From contig JAJEKV010000075.1 of NCBI GenBank assembly GCA_021234155.1, positions 808,001 through 872,000 of the forward strand: a DNA stretch of 64,000 bases, read 5' to 3'. The stretch is from Isoetes taiwanensis (Eukaryota; Streptophyta; Lycopodiopsida; Isoetales; Isoetaceae). Position 1 is the first letter of the stretch, and each line of letters opens with the position of its first letter. The position numbers were made by a program, and so were the translations under genes. Of this stretch, positions 10,448 to 21,893 are shown piece after piece. Under the pieces are notes generated by a model, which was not told where the DNA came from, did no database searches, and saw nothing but the letters and a program-made list of their open reading frames with translations.

Positions 10448-10967
10448 TAATATAGGATTGTTGATTCCTGGACCACAGCAAGTACCTTCTTCAAAAATTG
10501 ATGTTTACATGAGTCGTATTGTGGAAGAGTTCCATAAGCTTTGGGAAGGAGTAAAAGCATTTGACTTCAGCAAGCCTACTTTGGAGAGGGAATTCACCTT
10601 GCGTTCAATGATCATGTGGACTATATATAACTTTCTTGCATATGGTTTGTTGGCAGGATGTGTAACCCATGGATATCGAGCATGTCCCCACTGTGGACCT
10701 GATATTCATGTTCGCAAGTCTAGCAGTCTTAGAAAATTTATCTATGCAGGCCATCGCCTATATCTCCCCATTGATCACAATTTTCGGAGAATGAAAGTAT
10801 TTGATGGGAAAATTGAATTTGGAACGGCTCCAAATCTTGTGAAACCAACTGATATACAAAATTGGATAATGGAAAAGGAAGAATGGGAGAAGAAGGGCAT
10901 TAGGCTTTTTTTGAGATTAGAAAAGGGCCTTCAAAACATGCCAACTAAGCCAAATGAAGATAAATGA
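10448..10967 (+). pseudogene. CACTA (En/Spm) transposase, tnp2 domain, 5' part
   Basis: Reads LLIPGPQQVP, SKIDVYMSRIVEEFHKLWEG, FTLRSMIMWTIYNFLAYGLL, HGYRACPHCGPDIHVRKSSS and YAGHRLYLPIDHNFRRMKVF, in the order and spacing of the plant Transposase_21 (tnp2) family. The CPHCG zinc-binding pair is present. The N-terminal start is missing: the frame runs upstream only through SINE and microsatellite sequence. The frame ends at a TGA at 10965-10967, exactly where the inner part of a long hairpin begins. The rest of the gene continues as a separate piece at 14.1 kb. Confidence 0.85.
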
Positions 10968-11455
10968 ACTACCAATCAGAAATCAGAGCCTGACGGGTCC
11001 AGTCAGCAAAACTGTTATAACTAACTCACTGGATCACATTTTCTAGTATAACTATTGATAGAAAAGTCCAAATGAGCTTTCGTTTAGTGCAATAGATAGA
11101 TCTCGTTGAGATCTTTCTAACCTTAGGTGCTTTGCACATATTTTAACCACTTATGATTGTCAAATCTCCAAAAAATATGGTTTTTACCATTTTTTACTAC
11201 CCTACGGGGCTAAAAAATATGCAAACCACCCAAGGTTGGAAAGATCTCAATGAGATCTATCTATTGCACTAAACAAGAGCTCATTTGGACTTTTCTATCA
11301 ACACTTATGCTAGAAAATGTGATCTAGTGAGTTAGTTATAACTGTTTTGCTGACTGGATTACCAGTTCTGTTTTCTGATTGGTAGTTCATATAGCTTAGT
11401 CAGCAGTTCTTAGAAGGCCCTTTTATGATCTCAAAAAATCCCTAATGGTTGTTTC
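10894..11455. repeat. 560-bp near-perfect hairpin (foldback/MITE-like) at the tnp2 3' end
   Basis: Two long arms pair almost throughout: TGAACTACCAATCAGAAA at 10966 against TTCTGATTGGTAGTTCA near 11375-11391; CAGCAAAACTGTTATAACTA at about 10995 against TAGTTATAACTGTTTTGCTG; TAGTGCAATAGATAGATCTC near 11088 against its mate near 11250; and AACCTTAGGTGCTTTGCA against the mate near 11232. The left arm even takes in the last 70 bp of tnp2 coding sequence (GAGATTAGAAAAGGGCCTTC), matched inverted near 11410-11440. The loop is about 20-40 bp near 11190. No clear target duplication was found. A transcript would form a long double-stranded hairpin, a possible small-RNA source. Confidence 0.8.
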
Positions 11456-13730
11456 GAAAAGAATTGAAACAAAAAAAGAAACTTGATGAAAAGGACGGGG
11501 TGGAAACGCCTTTCTATATTTTATGAGCTTCTATATTGGGAGGTATATCATGCTTGCATATATATATACAAGACAGGCATGCGGCGGCGTTGCCGCCGCA
11601 TTAGTTAAATGCTAAATGATATTTTTATGGTTTAATGGGCTTATATTACTGTTCTGGAATAAAGCCCTTAAGGCCATCGGACCGGTCATACCCTTCCAGA
11701 TCCATCGCAAAGGTTGCATATCCCATTTTTGCAAAGGTTGCATATCCCATTTCTGTAACAAAAATTGCAGTTTTTTCGCAATCAGCATAACATGCTACAT
11801 ATGGGCGTTTTACACTAGCTTACTGCTAGATATAAAAACTCTTCGTAGCCCAGATGCAGAAGTATTGTGTTTTGAAAGCAGCCTGTAGCCAACAGCCTTT
11901 CCATATTTGCTGGAATTGAGATCTAAATTTTGGAACGTTTAAAATTGAGAGGTACACAATTGCTAGATGTTGGATTTAGACACGCATAAACAGTCATAAT
12001 GTGTGCAAGAAAGTTTGTAACTGGACAACAGATAAAAAATGGAAAAAATGTTTGTTCGAACATGGAACTTTGGCACAAATGCATGCGCTTCCTACTGTAT
12101 TCAAGGATCACAGAGGCCCATTTCTGCTTACTGCCTATGGGCGTTGCAAACCAAATCGCCAAACACAAACAGGGCCCTTGGAGTTGTTGCTGGTCTCTCT
12201 GATGCCATTGCTAATGGCTATCAGATCAGCTGTATTATTATTAAAAGGCAAGAGCTTCTCATCGTGAAAATTATTGGGAAGTTCAGAAAGTCTGCGTCTT
12301 TCCCGAGAGGATGTAAAGCTCATGCCAACAAAACCTTTGATTGAGAAGGAGGGACGAGGCCTAATTGGTCATGCTACTGGAAAGCTTAAACATGATTATG
12401 TCATTCTGACATCCTCATACTATAGGTCACATCCTTTTGAAAACGGAGAGAATTGTTTGGCGCAGTGTTATGGTGCAGGTGTCGCGGCTATATTGGCCTA
12501 GGCGGTGAATATTAAGTAATTTAGTTACTACCATATTGTTCAGATGCTTCAAGAACAGATGCTCCAAGAGCTCGGCCTTGCCTGGGGTTCACATGGCAAG
12601 GTCTACGAAGTTCGACCCATTCATCAAAGCCATTCTATTTGCTTCCCAAATGCTGCCCAAAACTGCAGCAGACCTGTAACACACGATTTTGCAGCCATTA
12701 CTCCCCTAATTTCAAGCCCAATATTTGAAATTAGATCATGAAACATTCCTTATAATCTCCCACTGCATGCCCGACTTGATTTTGCAAATTGTCTCATCCA
12801 ATTTAAACAAATTTGGGATAAATTTCACCATTTATGGTGTTCTCACTATCAACTCGACTGTACTTTGCTCCAATTAAATGCCCAAATGGTCAAATTATGT
12901 TCTGATTTTTTTCCACAATTTGAGGCGGCTATTCCGAATATGAATTATTGAAAAGTTCCATCCAATCATACAAAACTTTGCATTGATGGACTGAATTTAG
13001 CTGCTCTTCCAAACAATTACTGAATTATACGGTCCCCAATTGACACTTTTCCTTTGCAATTTTGTCATCTGGAATTCTCCTTCCTGGTCGTATGATGAGG
13101 TTGAGCAAGCCCATATCAAAAGCCCCATGGAATTTTGCAAGGACTCAAGGATGCATTACTCTAATGCAGACGGACTGGTGAGATAGGTACGCAATCGTGA
13201 TGAAGGTAAGAAATATCTTGAGCAATACCCAGAGCAATCCAGGAAACGCAAAATCCAGATTTGGAATCAAACCCAGCCGATGAAAATCGAGCAATAGATT
13301 ACGGTCCGGCGTATAAGACATAATTGCAGAGAGTGGAAAAACCAAGAGCAGGTATTTCTTTTCTCGGTCTGTTGGAGCCAAAATATGCAGATTACGGCTG
13401 GGATTTGCAGGAAGAGAGTGGAAAATCAAGAGTATCTGTTTCCTTTCTCGGTCTGTTGGAGCCCAAATATGTGATTGCATATAGCTTATCTACCCTCGTC
13501 TTTATTTCAATTGGCCCTAAATCCAGGATTTACAGAGTATTGCTAAGTGTTTCCAAGTCTTCGGGCGCAGAAAACTTAAAAAAATACAGAGCATTAGTTA
13601 TAAATTTCGATTCACCGTGTTAGTGTCAGGTTGTATCTGCATCAAAATTTTGTTTATTCATCAGGTTAGTATTAAATTAAAAGACAGATGCTTTCAAGAG
13701 TAGACAGGACAAAACAAAGGCTCTGGGTTC
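11456..13730. other. Unassigned DNA inside the broken CACTA element
   Basis: No conserved protein is recognised; several overlapping open frames at 11.6-12.7 kb have no known motif and different frames look equally good. Small features: a perfect 10-base hairpin, ATGCGGCGGC/GCCGCCGCAT, at 11579-11601; a doubled AAAGGTTGCATATCCCATTT near 11710-11755; and an imperfect direct repeat of about 90 bp (TTTCTCGGTCTGTTGGAGCC at about 13361 and again about 13451). Confidence 0.4.
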
Positions 13731-13737
13731 AATAAGC

Positions 13738-13820
13738 TACGCATAGAGCTCCGTTGTTTGGCAATAAGCAGATCTTCGTCACAAGAAAGAGCTCCGTTGT
13801 TTGGCAATAAACAGATCTTC
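13738..13820. repeat. Tandem direct repeat, about 56 bp
   Basis: AGAGCTCCGTTGTTTGGCAA is followed by TAAGCAGATCTTCGTCA and then repeated as TAAACAGATCTTCGCCA. Two copies only. Confidence 0.7.
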
Positions 13821-13842
13821 GCCAGAAAGGAAAACAGGTCTT

Positions 13843-13941
13843 GAAGATATGATTATAAACGAACAAATTGATCTCGTTGTGTGAACAAAAACCAATTAAC
13901 TTGACCAAATTTCTATGTCGGATCTTCCCCAGACTGCTCAC
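13843..13941 (-). pseudogene. Receptor-like protein kinase fragment
   Basis: On the minus strand the sequence reads SSLGKIRHRNLVKLIGFCSH then NEINLFVYNHI, the stretch spanning kinase subdomains III-V typical of plant receptor-like kinases (HRNLV-L-GFC). No glycine loop, HRD or DFG motif is present nearby, so it is a short captured or decayed fragment. It may have been carried in by the CACTA element or by another insertion. Confidence 0.7.
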
Positions 13942-14142
13942 TTCTCACTCCCAAAGCCACTTGGATTTTCTCTATACGTCCACCTCACATTTTTCTGAGC
14001 CACGTCACACTCCACATGCATTTTTTTCCTCAAGCCACGTCACATTTTTCCCACTGCTAACATGCTAACATATTTTTATTATGATAGAGATATGTCGTTA
14101 GTAACTTATGTCTTTACGTGTACTTATCTTATTTCATATTAC

Positions 14143-15045
14143 ATATTACAGCATCTTCTTATCCGAAACACACTAGATGTGATGCACGTGGAGAAAAATG
14201 TTGCAGAAAATGTAGTTAAAACAATACTTGGAGATGCTGACAAGGACAATGAAAAAGTACGAGAGGACATGAGAGAGATTGGAATTCGAGAGTCCCTTTG
14301 GTCTCAATCACAAAACGGTAAAGTTATTTTACCTCATGCTCCATATGTTTTTACAAAAGATGAAAAAAAAGCTTTCTTTGCTGTTATACAAAGTGTGAAA
14401 CCTCTGACAGGATTGTCGTTTAACTTCAAAAAATGTGTTGCAAATGGAAAGCTCAAATCAATGAAATCACATGATTATCATATTCTTCTTCAGCATTTCC
14501 TTCCTTTGTCTATACGTGATTGTCTAGGAGAAGGAGAAAGAATGTCAATATTAAGAGTTAGTGCTTTGTTTAAGCAAATTACTTCAAAAGAGATTCATTT
14601 GAGTGACATGAGTAACTTGAAGAGCGAAGCTGTGAATGTGTTATGCTTGCTTGAGAAGCATTTTCCGCCATCTTTTTTCACGATCATGACGCATCTCATC
14701 ATACATCTAGTAGAAGAGCTAGCTATTTGTGGGCCTATGAGTGCACGATGGATGTATCCCATTGAGAAATTCTTAAAACATCTCAAGAAATATGTTCGCA
14801 ACATGGCATATCCAGAGGGATCCATTGCTGAAGGATACATAATTAATGAAGCAATGACTTTCACCACCATGAAGGAGGACAAAAATATTGAACTTTTAGG
14901 TGAATATGATGGTGTCTTGGAGCGTAACACGTCTGAGGTTTTGGAAGGCAAAGGAACGTTGATAATGTTGGATGTATCATTGCGACAACAAGCACATGAA
15001 TGCATTCTAGCAAATTCAACCATCATCAACACATGGAGATTGTAA
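14143..15045 (+). pseudogene. CACTA transposase, tnp2 end plus DUF4218 domain
   Basis: Opens with LLIRNTLDVMHVEKNVAENV, the conserved end of tnp2, followed by LPHAPYVFTKDEKKAFF, MKSHDYHILLQHFLPLSIRD, CLLEKHFPPSFFTIMTHLII, ARWMYPIEKFLKHLKKYVRN and PEGSIAEGYIINEA, all in DUF4218 order. The 300-residue stretch is open. Downstream to about 15.4 kb a weaker frame (GRKRPREQVMNFPELLK) looks like decayed sequence that usually leads to DUF4216. Same strand as the 10.4-kb fragment and consistent with one element. Confidence 0.88.
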
Positions 15046-15507
15046 GTATTTCAGTTTTATAATTTAGATTGGTGTGCTTCAATGACAAAGTTAACTTTCA
15101 ATCATTAATAACGAAAAATATGATCAATCACAACATGGTGTCTTTTCTGGGCGCAAGCGACCGAGGGAGCAGGTTATGAACTTTCCAGAGTTGCTTAAAA
15201 TGGAAGTCCAGTGTATGGTTCAAAATAAAGAGCAAGTAGATCCGTTATTGCTGACCTTGCTTTTGGAATTGAAGAATATGCTACAAGTTATAAAAGCATG
15301 TGGGCATATGGTTGGCATTTACGAGTGCAAGACTTAGATGCAAAGCAAGTGCACAAGATTCAGGCATTTCTGCAATATTTCAATCTCTGAGCCGTAGTAG
15401 TGCTAAAGACAAAAGCGTCAATTGAAGGCGACATAGAATATTTTGGCAAAATTCAACAGATTTTCTGAGTTCTATTAGTACTTGTAAATATATTATTAAT
15501 ACTATTA

Positions 15508-16555
15508 GGGTCAATTCCCACTGGCAGTTAGGTTAGGTTAAATAGGACAAATAACGGAAACTTACTTTCACACTAGCACTTAAGTTACTACCAGTTAGGT
15601 TAGGACTTGGTTAAATTTTAACTATGGTTAACTTAACCAGGTCACTTTCATCTTGATAATAGTTAAGTTAAGTTAAGTTAAAACTTTAATTTGGACCCCT
15701 TATTTTAAACTAGAAGTTAAGTGACCCAGGAAAGGTACACTTAACTCGGTTAAGAACTAACTTAACCTAACGGTTAAGTGAGAAAGGGGTAACAATCGAG
15801 TTAGGTTATTTTCTTTTCTTTTTTTTTTTTAATGAAAATGGTTTATTTCATCTCTTTGAACAGCTAGAGTAGCTTGAGGATCAAAAGTTTTTTGGATTTC
15901 CCCCGCTCAAGGGACAATTCATTAGAATCGAATTGAATCTAGGGTAGTTTTCGCACCTTAGAGCATATTTTGGGCATATTTGAACATCTAATGACTAGGA
16001 TTTGTAGTTCTTTTTTCGATAATGGAAACTTTCTTAGATTTTTTTCAGGGAGCATGTACCTATGGTTTTTCCAATGCCAAGAAAAATGTGACACCCACCA
16101 AAAATAATGAGACATCCAAATTAAGGTTAAAAAAGGAGAGAAATACAGAGAGAGAAAAAAATAGAGACAGATAAAGAATATCGAAAATATAGAAAGAGAA
16201 GAGATAGAAAATAAAGGATTGTTGCTTTCAACAACTAAGAAATACTTTAGATATCTTTAACTTAATGGCATCTCTTAACTAAAGTGAGAATTGGACTTAG
16301 TTATCTCTAACCTAACAAAGCCTCTTAACTACTAGTGTGAAACATCAACTCATTGTAAATGTTAGGTTAAGTTGATTTTTTAAATTTAACCTAAGTGATC
16401 CCTAACAAGTCTAGTGGGAATGTATATCTTTATAATCCGTTAAGTTAGTCTTAACTTAACGACCTTAATGGGAAAGCATAATCTCTTTTCGGTTAAGTTA
16501 AAAGATAATCAACCGGTTAAATTAACTTAACTTAATGGCGAGTGGGAAATGGCTC
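15508..16555. mobile_element. Harbinger/Tourist-type MITE with TTA target duplication
   Basis: The 5' end GGGTCAATTCCCACTGGCAG and the reverse complement of the 3' end, GAGCCATTTCCCACTCGCCA, form imperfect inverted repeats. They continue into runs of TTAGGTTA and TTAAGTTAAGTTAACTTAA. The element is flanked by TTA at 15505-15507 and TTA at 16556-16558, the 3-bp duplication typical of PIF/Harbinger elements. Its 1,048 bp hold no transposase. The subterminal TTAACTTAA words occur in both orientations near both ends. It sits between the DUF4218 piece and the CACTA terminus, so it inserted into that element. Confidence 0.65.
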
Positions 16556-16754
16556 TTAGTACATTTAATTTATAACACTAATTATTTTTTCATGGTTTGT
16601 AGGTTTATCTTGGTGAAGTTTCTATTGCTTTTAGTATGCTTCTACTTTTTCACTATAGCAATATTATACCACAATGAATGAGGAGTTTTATAGTTACACT
16701 TAAATCAAAGATATAGATAGTTGCTCGTATGATTACATACTACTTGTATATATG

Positions 16755-17079
16755 CCACTTGTATTGAACAAATGGCAAAAGTCCCACCACACTTTAATGG
16801 CAAATAGAAGTCACTTATACAAGTGTCATTTGTTCATCTGCAAATGGCACCAACAAGCAGCAATAGCATGTACTTATTAGTTTTCCATTTACGTCGCTCA
16901 AAATGGCAAAACATTGCCCACATTTAGATTTCAAGTCACTTAGACATGTGACGTTTATTGGAATGCAAATGGCATATACTTGTCACGTTTTTTTATGTGC
17001 CAATTACAATGATACAAATGGCAAATTCATGAAATTGTGCCATTTCTTTGTGCCATTTATGCGCATTTTTGTAGTAGTG
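16755..17079. mobile_element. CACTA right terminus with subterminal ATGGCA repeats
   Basis: The end reads, on the minus strand, CACTACTACAAAAATGCGCA starting at 17079, the classic CACTA terminal sequence. Upstream are at least eight copies of AAATGGCA or its complement TGCCATTT between about 16771 and 17060, as expected of TNPA-type binding repeats. It lies downstream of the tnp2 and DUF4218 pieces and so plausibly closes the same element. The left terminus was not found. Confidence 0.7.
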
Positions 17080-17199
17080 ATTGTGCTACGAGATGGGACT
17101 TGTCTCATTCCTGCCTCAACAAACCTACCTGGAGTAGTTTCATAGGGTGACTCCATGGGATTCCATATCCGGAAGGCTACAATGACGACACATCCTGTT

Positions 17200-18330
17200 T
17201 TAACTTATCTGCAAATTGTGCATAGTTAGGGCATATGGAATGGACTACCCTAGACAATGTTCTATACTACTCAATGTCTTTATCATAATTTTGCTTGTTG
17301 TTATCTGGATCTTGACTATCAGTCAATCCCCTTGGGTTTGAACTCCACTGAAGCTGCCTCCAACATCACATGCAACAGTTGGTTAGATGTAACCAACATT
17401 GCATAACGTGCCCTGATAGGCCCAATGTTGGGCAGTTCTAAAAAGTGTCATACTCATCTTCAATAACTCCCAGTTTGCAACACTCATAGAGCTTATCTGC
17501 ACGCGCTTCCTGGCCCATCTGCCTATCTCAATTTTGAGGCGGTGGGTTCCTGTGCAAATGGATATAATCATTTTACGCTTCTTCATGGGCAAATGTGCTA
17601 ACAGGTAGCGTGGGATTAATCTGGGTTTGTAGTTTGTTATCTTTCCCAGTTCCAAGGCCTAGCATCCCAAAGCTTATCTAGGAAGCACGCATCTAGATAA
17701 TGCTTTAGGTAATTGTTGTTCTCATTGTTTTCCTGCACATTTCATCCAGAGAACCAAATGGCTCATTTCTCCTTTCAGCATGCTTTAAGGCGTTGCAGAC
17801 CCATGGTCATTGTGTAGGCGAGGTTTGATTGAAAGTATATGATGTGACATTCAAGCGCAGCCCTCTGAAGGTGTGAGAATCATGCCTCTTGTAGAAGAAT
17901 TTGATATGGAACTATGGACTTGACTCCAAGTGCTCGAATCAGAAAGGCTCTCCACATCATCCCATACCCTATAGAAGAACTGGCGCTACTAAGACCCTGA
18001 ACAGGTGTGACTAGTAGAACCTGTCATACAGCTCTGCTCTATGACAGTTGTTTTGCATTGCATATAAAGCCTTCTGGCATGCCATCACTTGCTGTCGAAT
18101 ACAAGTATCCAAAAATGTGGTAGTAGTAGACTCCACTCCTAGATAAGTATCCAAGAATGTGGTAGTAGTAGACTCCACTCCTAGATACTTATATGTTTGT
18201 ACTACTTCTATATTATGACATTGATAAGTGAAGCAAAATTTTGTCATTGTTGTCGCTTGAAGACATCACGAGGAGCATCTTGGTCTTGGTCAAATTGACA
18301 CTACTCTATGTTTTCCATTCCGACATGGAT
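17200..18330 (-). pseudogene. LINE fragment (end of reverse transcriptase and C-terminal region)
   Basis: Minus-strand pieces read VNLTKTKMLLV (near 18.27 kb), IEVVQTYKYLGVES (near 18.2 kb), and HRLKIEIGRWARKR (near 17.5 kb), which match the post-catalytic region of plant LINE ORF2. The YLGVESTTTTFLDT segment is duplicated in tandem (48 bp) at about 18107-18185. Frames are broken between pieces and no catalytic YxDD is in the fragment. Confidence 0.65.
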
Positions 18331-18369
18331 TGAATTTAAAAGCTGGAGCACTTAGAGAAATTTAAAGAA

Positions 18370-21110
18370 TAGCAAAATGTTACGCACCCACGGCAATAGC
18401 ATCGATCAAGCCCTCGGATCGTTATTTTTCCGATGGGACGGCGATTATATATATGTGCTCGTCCTTCTTTTGGCTCGTTATCGGCGTCTTCTCACAACAA
18501 ATCTCTTTCCTTGTCCATTGCTTCCCTTGGCTCTATCCATCCTTCTTTCTTCCCTTTGGGGATTGCTCTTTCTCTTTTCCTTTTTTAGATCTTGCTCTTT
18601 CTCATGGTTTCTTGAAAGAAATTTTTTGCTTTGCATGCTATGCGAGGATTCACAACTTTGGCGTGATCTATTCTTTCTTCGCACGATTTCTTAAGTGAAT
18701 CTTTGGTTGATTAGTGCATGTCATTTGAAGGAGCTTTTCTTGCATGCATCTCTAGTCCGTTTGTTTTTTTTGGATGGAACTCCTCGATTGTTTTAAGTAT
18801 TTTTGTGAGATAGCGACGGTTGCTTTCCTCCACGGGGACACCAATGGTTTGAAGACAACACTGGTCTCTTTCTTTGCAAAGATTTTTGTTGCATGCGGGG
18901 CTGATTCATCCTAATCGAATCCATTCATAGACATTTGGGCAGCTCGGCATCGAAAGTCTTCATCTTGCTTTGCCCATTTTTCTCTTGCATTTTGCGGCGT
19001 GATTCGATCTTCCTTCGCTGGTTGCCTCATGCATCTTTGGCTGATTTATGCATGTCAATTGAAGGGGTAACGTTCTTGCATGCATCTCTGGTCGGGTTGT
19101 TTTTTCGGATGGAATCCTTGATTGTTTTTGTATTTTGCACAAGATAACAATCGGGTTGGCGTCGTTAAGGTATAGGTTTGTCATCTTATGGATGAGGGTT
19201 CAAGCCAAAAGTACTTGTCAATCCATTTTGGTTTTAGCTTTAGTTGGTTAAGTTTAATATTCCGCTAACCCATTTGTTTTTAGCTTTAGTTGGTTGAGTT
19301 TAATATTCCGCTAACGTATGCTTCTTATCTTGTGGTCATTGTACAGACTTCGCTTTCACGGGCCCCATCTCGTCTACTTATGTTGTCTCTCATAATAGAT
19401 AGCTTTAACTGGGCTCCTCTTGCCAACTTATATTTTTGATCCTCGCATATTAGAACAAGCTTGACCGCCACCCGTTGGGTGATGCTGTTCTCCACCCTAT
19501 TAGGTGATGCTCTCTTTTTTTCTGCTACATGTTTGATTTTCTCTAACCATTTACAGATGTTTTTTAGAGTTCTTTGTGTTGCTTGCAGGTTTTACGCCAT
19601 CTTAGGAGTCCTGCTTTTTCGGCCGCCATCGACCCATCTCCTTCGGTTCTCAGGCGGCAATATCCTTTTTAAGTCAAAAATTTTTTAACCTTCCAACCTC
19701 ATTTGTTTTACCTCTCTGAGTCCGGTGGCTCGTCCATCTACCTCTCGTCGGGCCACGCCTCCGCACCTCTCTTCCCCTTCTGCCTCAACATGTACGCTCT
19801 ATTATGTTCGTGCACATAGTCTCTCCCTCTCGCCATGTAGTTTGCGATGTTGCTTTCGACATTTAGGCGTTTCCGTCGGCTGGGCTTGTAGGTAAGGAAG
19901 TTCTCACGGTAGTCGGCGGTTTTGTGTCGCTTTTGCGAGTCCCTTCCCGAATAACATCGATCCAGAGCCACAGGATGCGTTATTGCAGGATGGGGACGAG
20001 CTTCTATATAATGCTTTCGTCCTTCTTGTGGCTCGTTATCGGTCTTCTTCTCACGGACATCTCTTTTCCTTGTCCATTGCTTCCCACCCTACCCGCCCTT
20101 ATATGTTATTTAGAGTTCGTCTATTGTTTATATGTTTTTGTTCAGTTTGACCACCCATTGGGTGATGCTTAAATTATTTTCTACCCCAAGGGTGATGCTA
20201 TCTATATTTTTCCCACCCGTTGGGTGATGCTCGATGATCTCCCCATTGGTGATGCTATTTTTTCGTTTTCTACCTCTCGGTCTTTGTTTTACGTTTCTAT
20301 ATCTGTTTGTTCTTTTCTGATTCCTAACGTCTAACGGGTGACTTTTCATCTATTTTTGGCTTATGCACTCTTTGTTGTTGTCCACCTTAGGTGTTGCTAT
20401 AATAATGTCTTTAATAATGTTTTTTCTTTTTGACATTATGCGCATTATTCTCCCACTGCGGGTGATCTTTGTTTATTTCCACCTCGAGGGTGGCGCAACA
20501 TGATTGTTATCCACCCGTTGGGTGGCGCTTTTCTCCACCCTATGGGTGATGCTATCTCCACTGCGGGGTGATCTTTGTTTATTTCCACCTCGAGGGTGGC
20601 GCATATTTCTTTTTTACATAATTGTTCTCCACCCGTTGGGTGATCTTTTATTCTCCACCCTATTGGGTGATGCTCTCTTTTACGCTACATGCTTGATTTT
20701 TCTCTAACCATTCCGCGGGTTTTTTAGAGTTATTTGTGTTTGCTTATGCGGGTTTCGCCATCTTAGAGGTCTCCTTTTTAAGCCGGCCATCGACCCATCT
20801 CTTTTCGGTTCTCGGGCAACACATTCAAGGTTCTTTGGCGACCATTTTCTCATTAGGGTTTTCCTCGAAAACCCAGAAAGCGCGAGTTTTTATCCAGATG
20901 AGAAGTTGTCGCCATTACCCTTCTATCTTTGCTGTGCACATTTCTTTTGTTTTTTAAAGGGTAGCTTCGATATTGTTCCTATGGTGGCTACCCTCTCTGT
21001 TCTTCAAACATTATATCTTTAGCTGGCTTTGTGATGAATGACAAGCCTCACCGGCCGGTTTGTGTCCTTCTTGAGTCCCTTCCCGAATAGGGTGTTTAGA
21101 GAAAGTAATA
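18370..21110 (+). repeat. Unclassified interspersed repeat with CACCC/GGGTG hairpin minisatellite
   Basis: Contains many small hairpin words: CCACCCGTTGGGTGATGCT (for example near 19467, 20216, 20513, 20629), CCACCCTATTGGGTGATGCT (near 19492, 20656) and CCACCTCGAGGGTGGCGC (near 20482, 20586). Each is a 5-base CACCC/GGGTG or CCACC/GGTGG inverted repeat with a 2-6 base loop. A phrase CTCGTTATCGGCGTCTTCTC at about 18472 recurs at about 20031, showing internal direct duplication of about 1.56 kb. An inverted copy lies at 45.8-46.8 kb and a direct copy at 54.3 kb. No transposase or polymerase is recognised, so the class is open. Confidence 0.7.
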
Positions 21111-21893
21111 CACACTAGGACAAGATTATTATATTTTTATCCTAAAATTATATGGCGCAATTCTTCCGGCTTCTATATATGTCCTCATACATAAATTGTT
21201 TGCTCTTGCCAAAGAAATTGTTTTCCTCCGCCAAAGAGTTCAAGCATCTCCTCCAACCATCTAAAGAGAGGGAAACAAAGGATGGAACTCTGGATCTAAA
21301 ACAGAGGACCATCTAAAACGAGACATCTAAACAAAGGCCGGAAATATGAAGATACATCTATTTTCTATCAATCCACGATCTCTCATAATGTGCTTTAGCA
21401 TCGCAAGCATCTCTTGCCGAATAGGATCATTGTTTTTGTATTAAGTGTCACGGAGTGTTGTTTGTATTAAGTGTCTCCCCAGGTGTATTACGTCCCATAA
21501 TTCCTGCCGGGGAGGCGGTATGCCTGGTAGAGCTTCTCGGCGGTGCCGCCCGGCCTCGGCGACAAATGCGCGACTCCGTAGGCTCGCCGGCCGCCTCTGG
21601 GCGGCCCGCCTCAAACCAAACCCTCACGTGGCGTGACCCCTCCCAGCGTCAATTACATAGTAGTTTATAGAAATTGTAGCCACCTTTTTGGCCACAAAAT
21701 TTCTTGTACAAATATACCAATTAACCCCACTAGCTCCCCCAAAACAACCAAAATTTTAAAACCTTAAACCTTTAGAATAAAGGATGGATAAAATACAAAG
21801 AGAAGAGGCTGCCACGTACTGGATCCTTGTACCATTATTTGTCGAAAAATTGAAGTTGAAATAAAACGAGCAGAAAAGAGGGCGGAACAGAAG

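Noticed and set aside
11999-12501. Several overlapping 60-100 codon frames as a small gene
   Set aside because: Different frames look equally plausible, none has a known domain, and the stretch lies within a broken transposon.
16650-16665. CACTATAGC as the left end of a short CACTA element ending at 17079
   Set aside because: It shares only the first five bases with CACTACTAC and the 3-bp flanks do not match (TTT against ATT).
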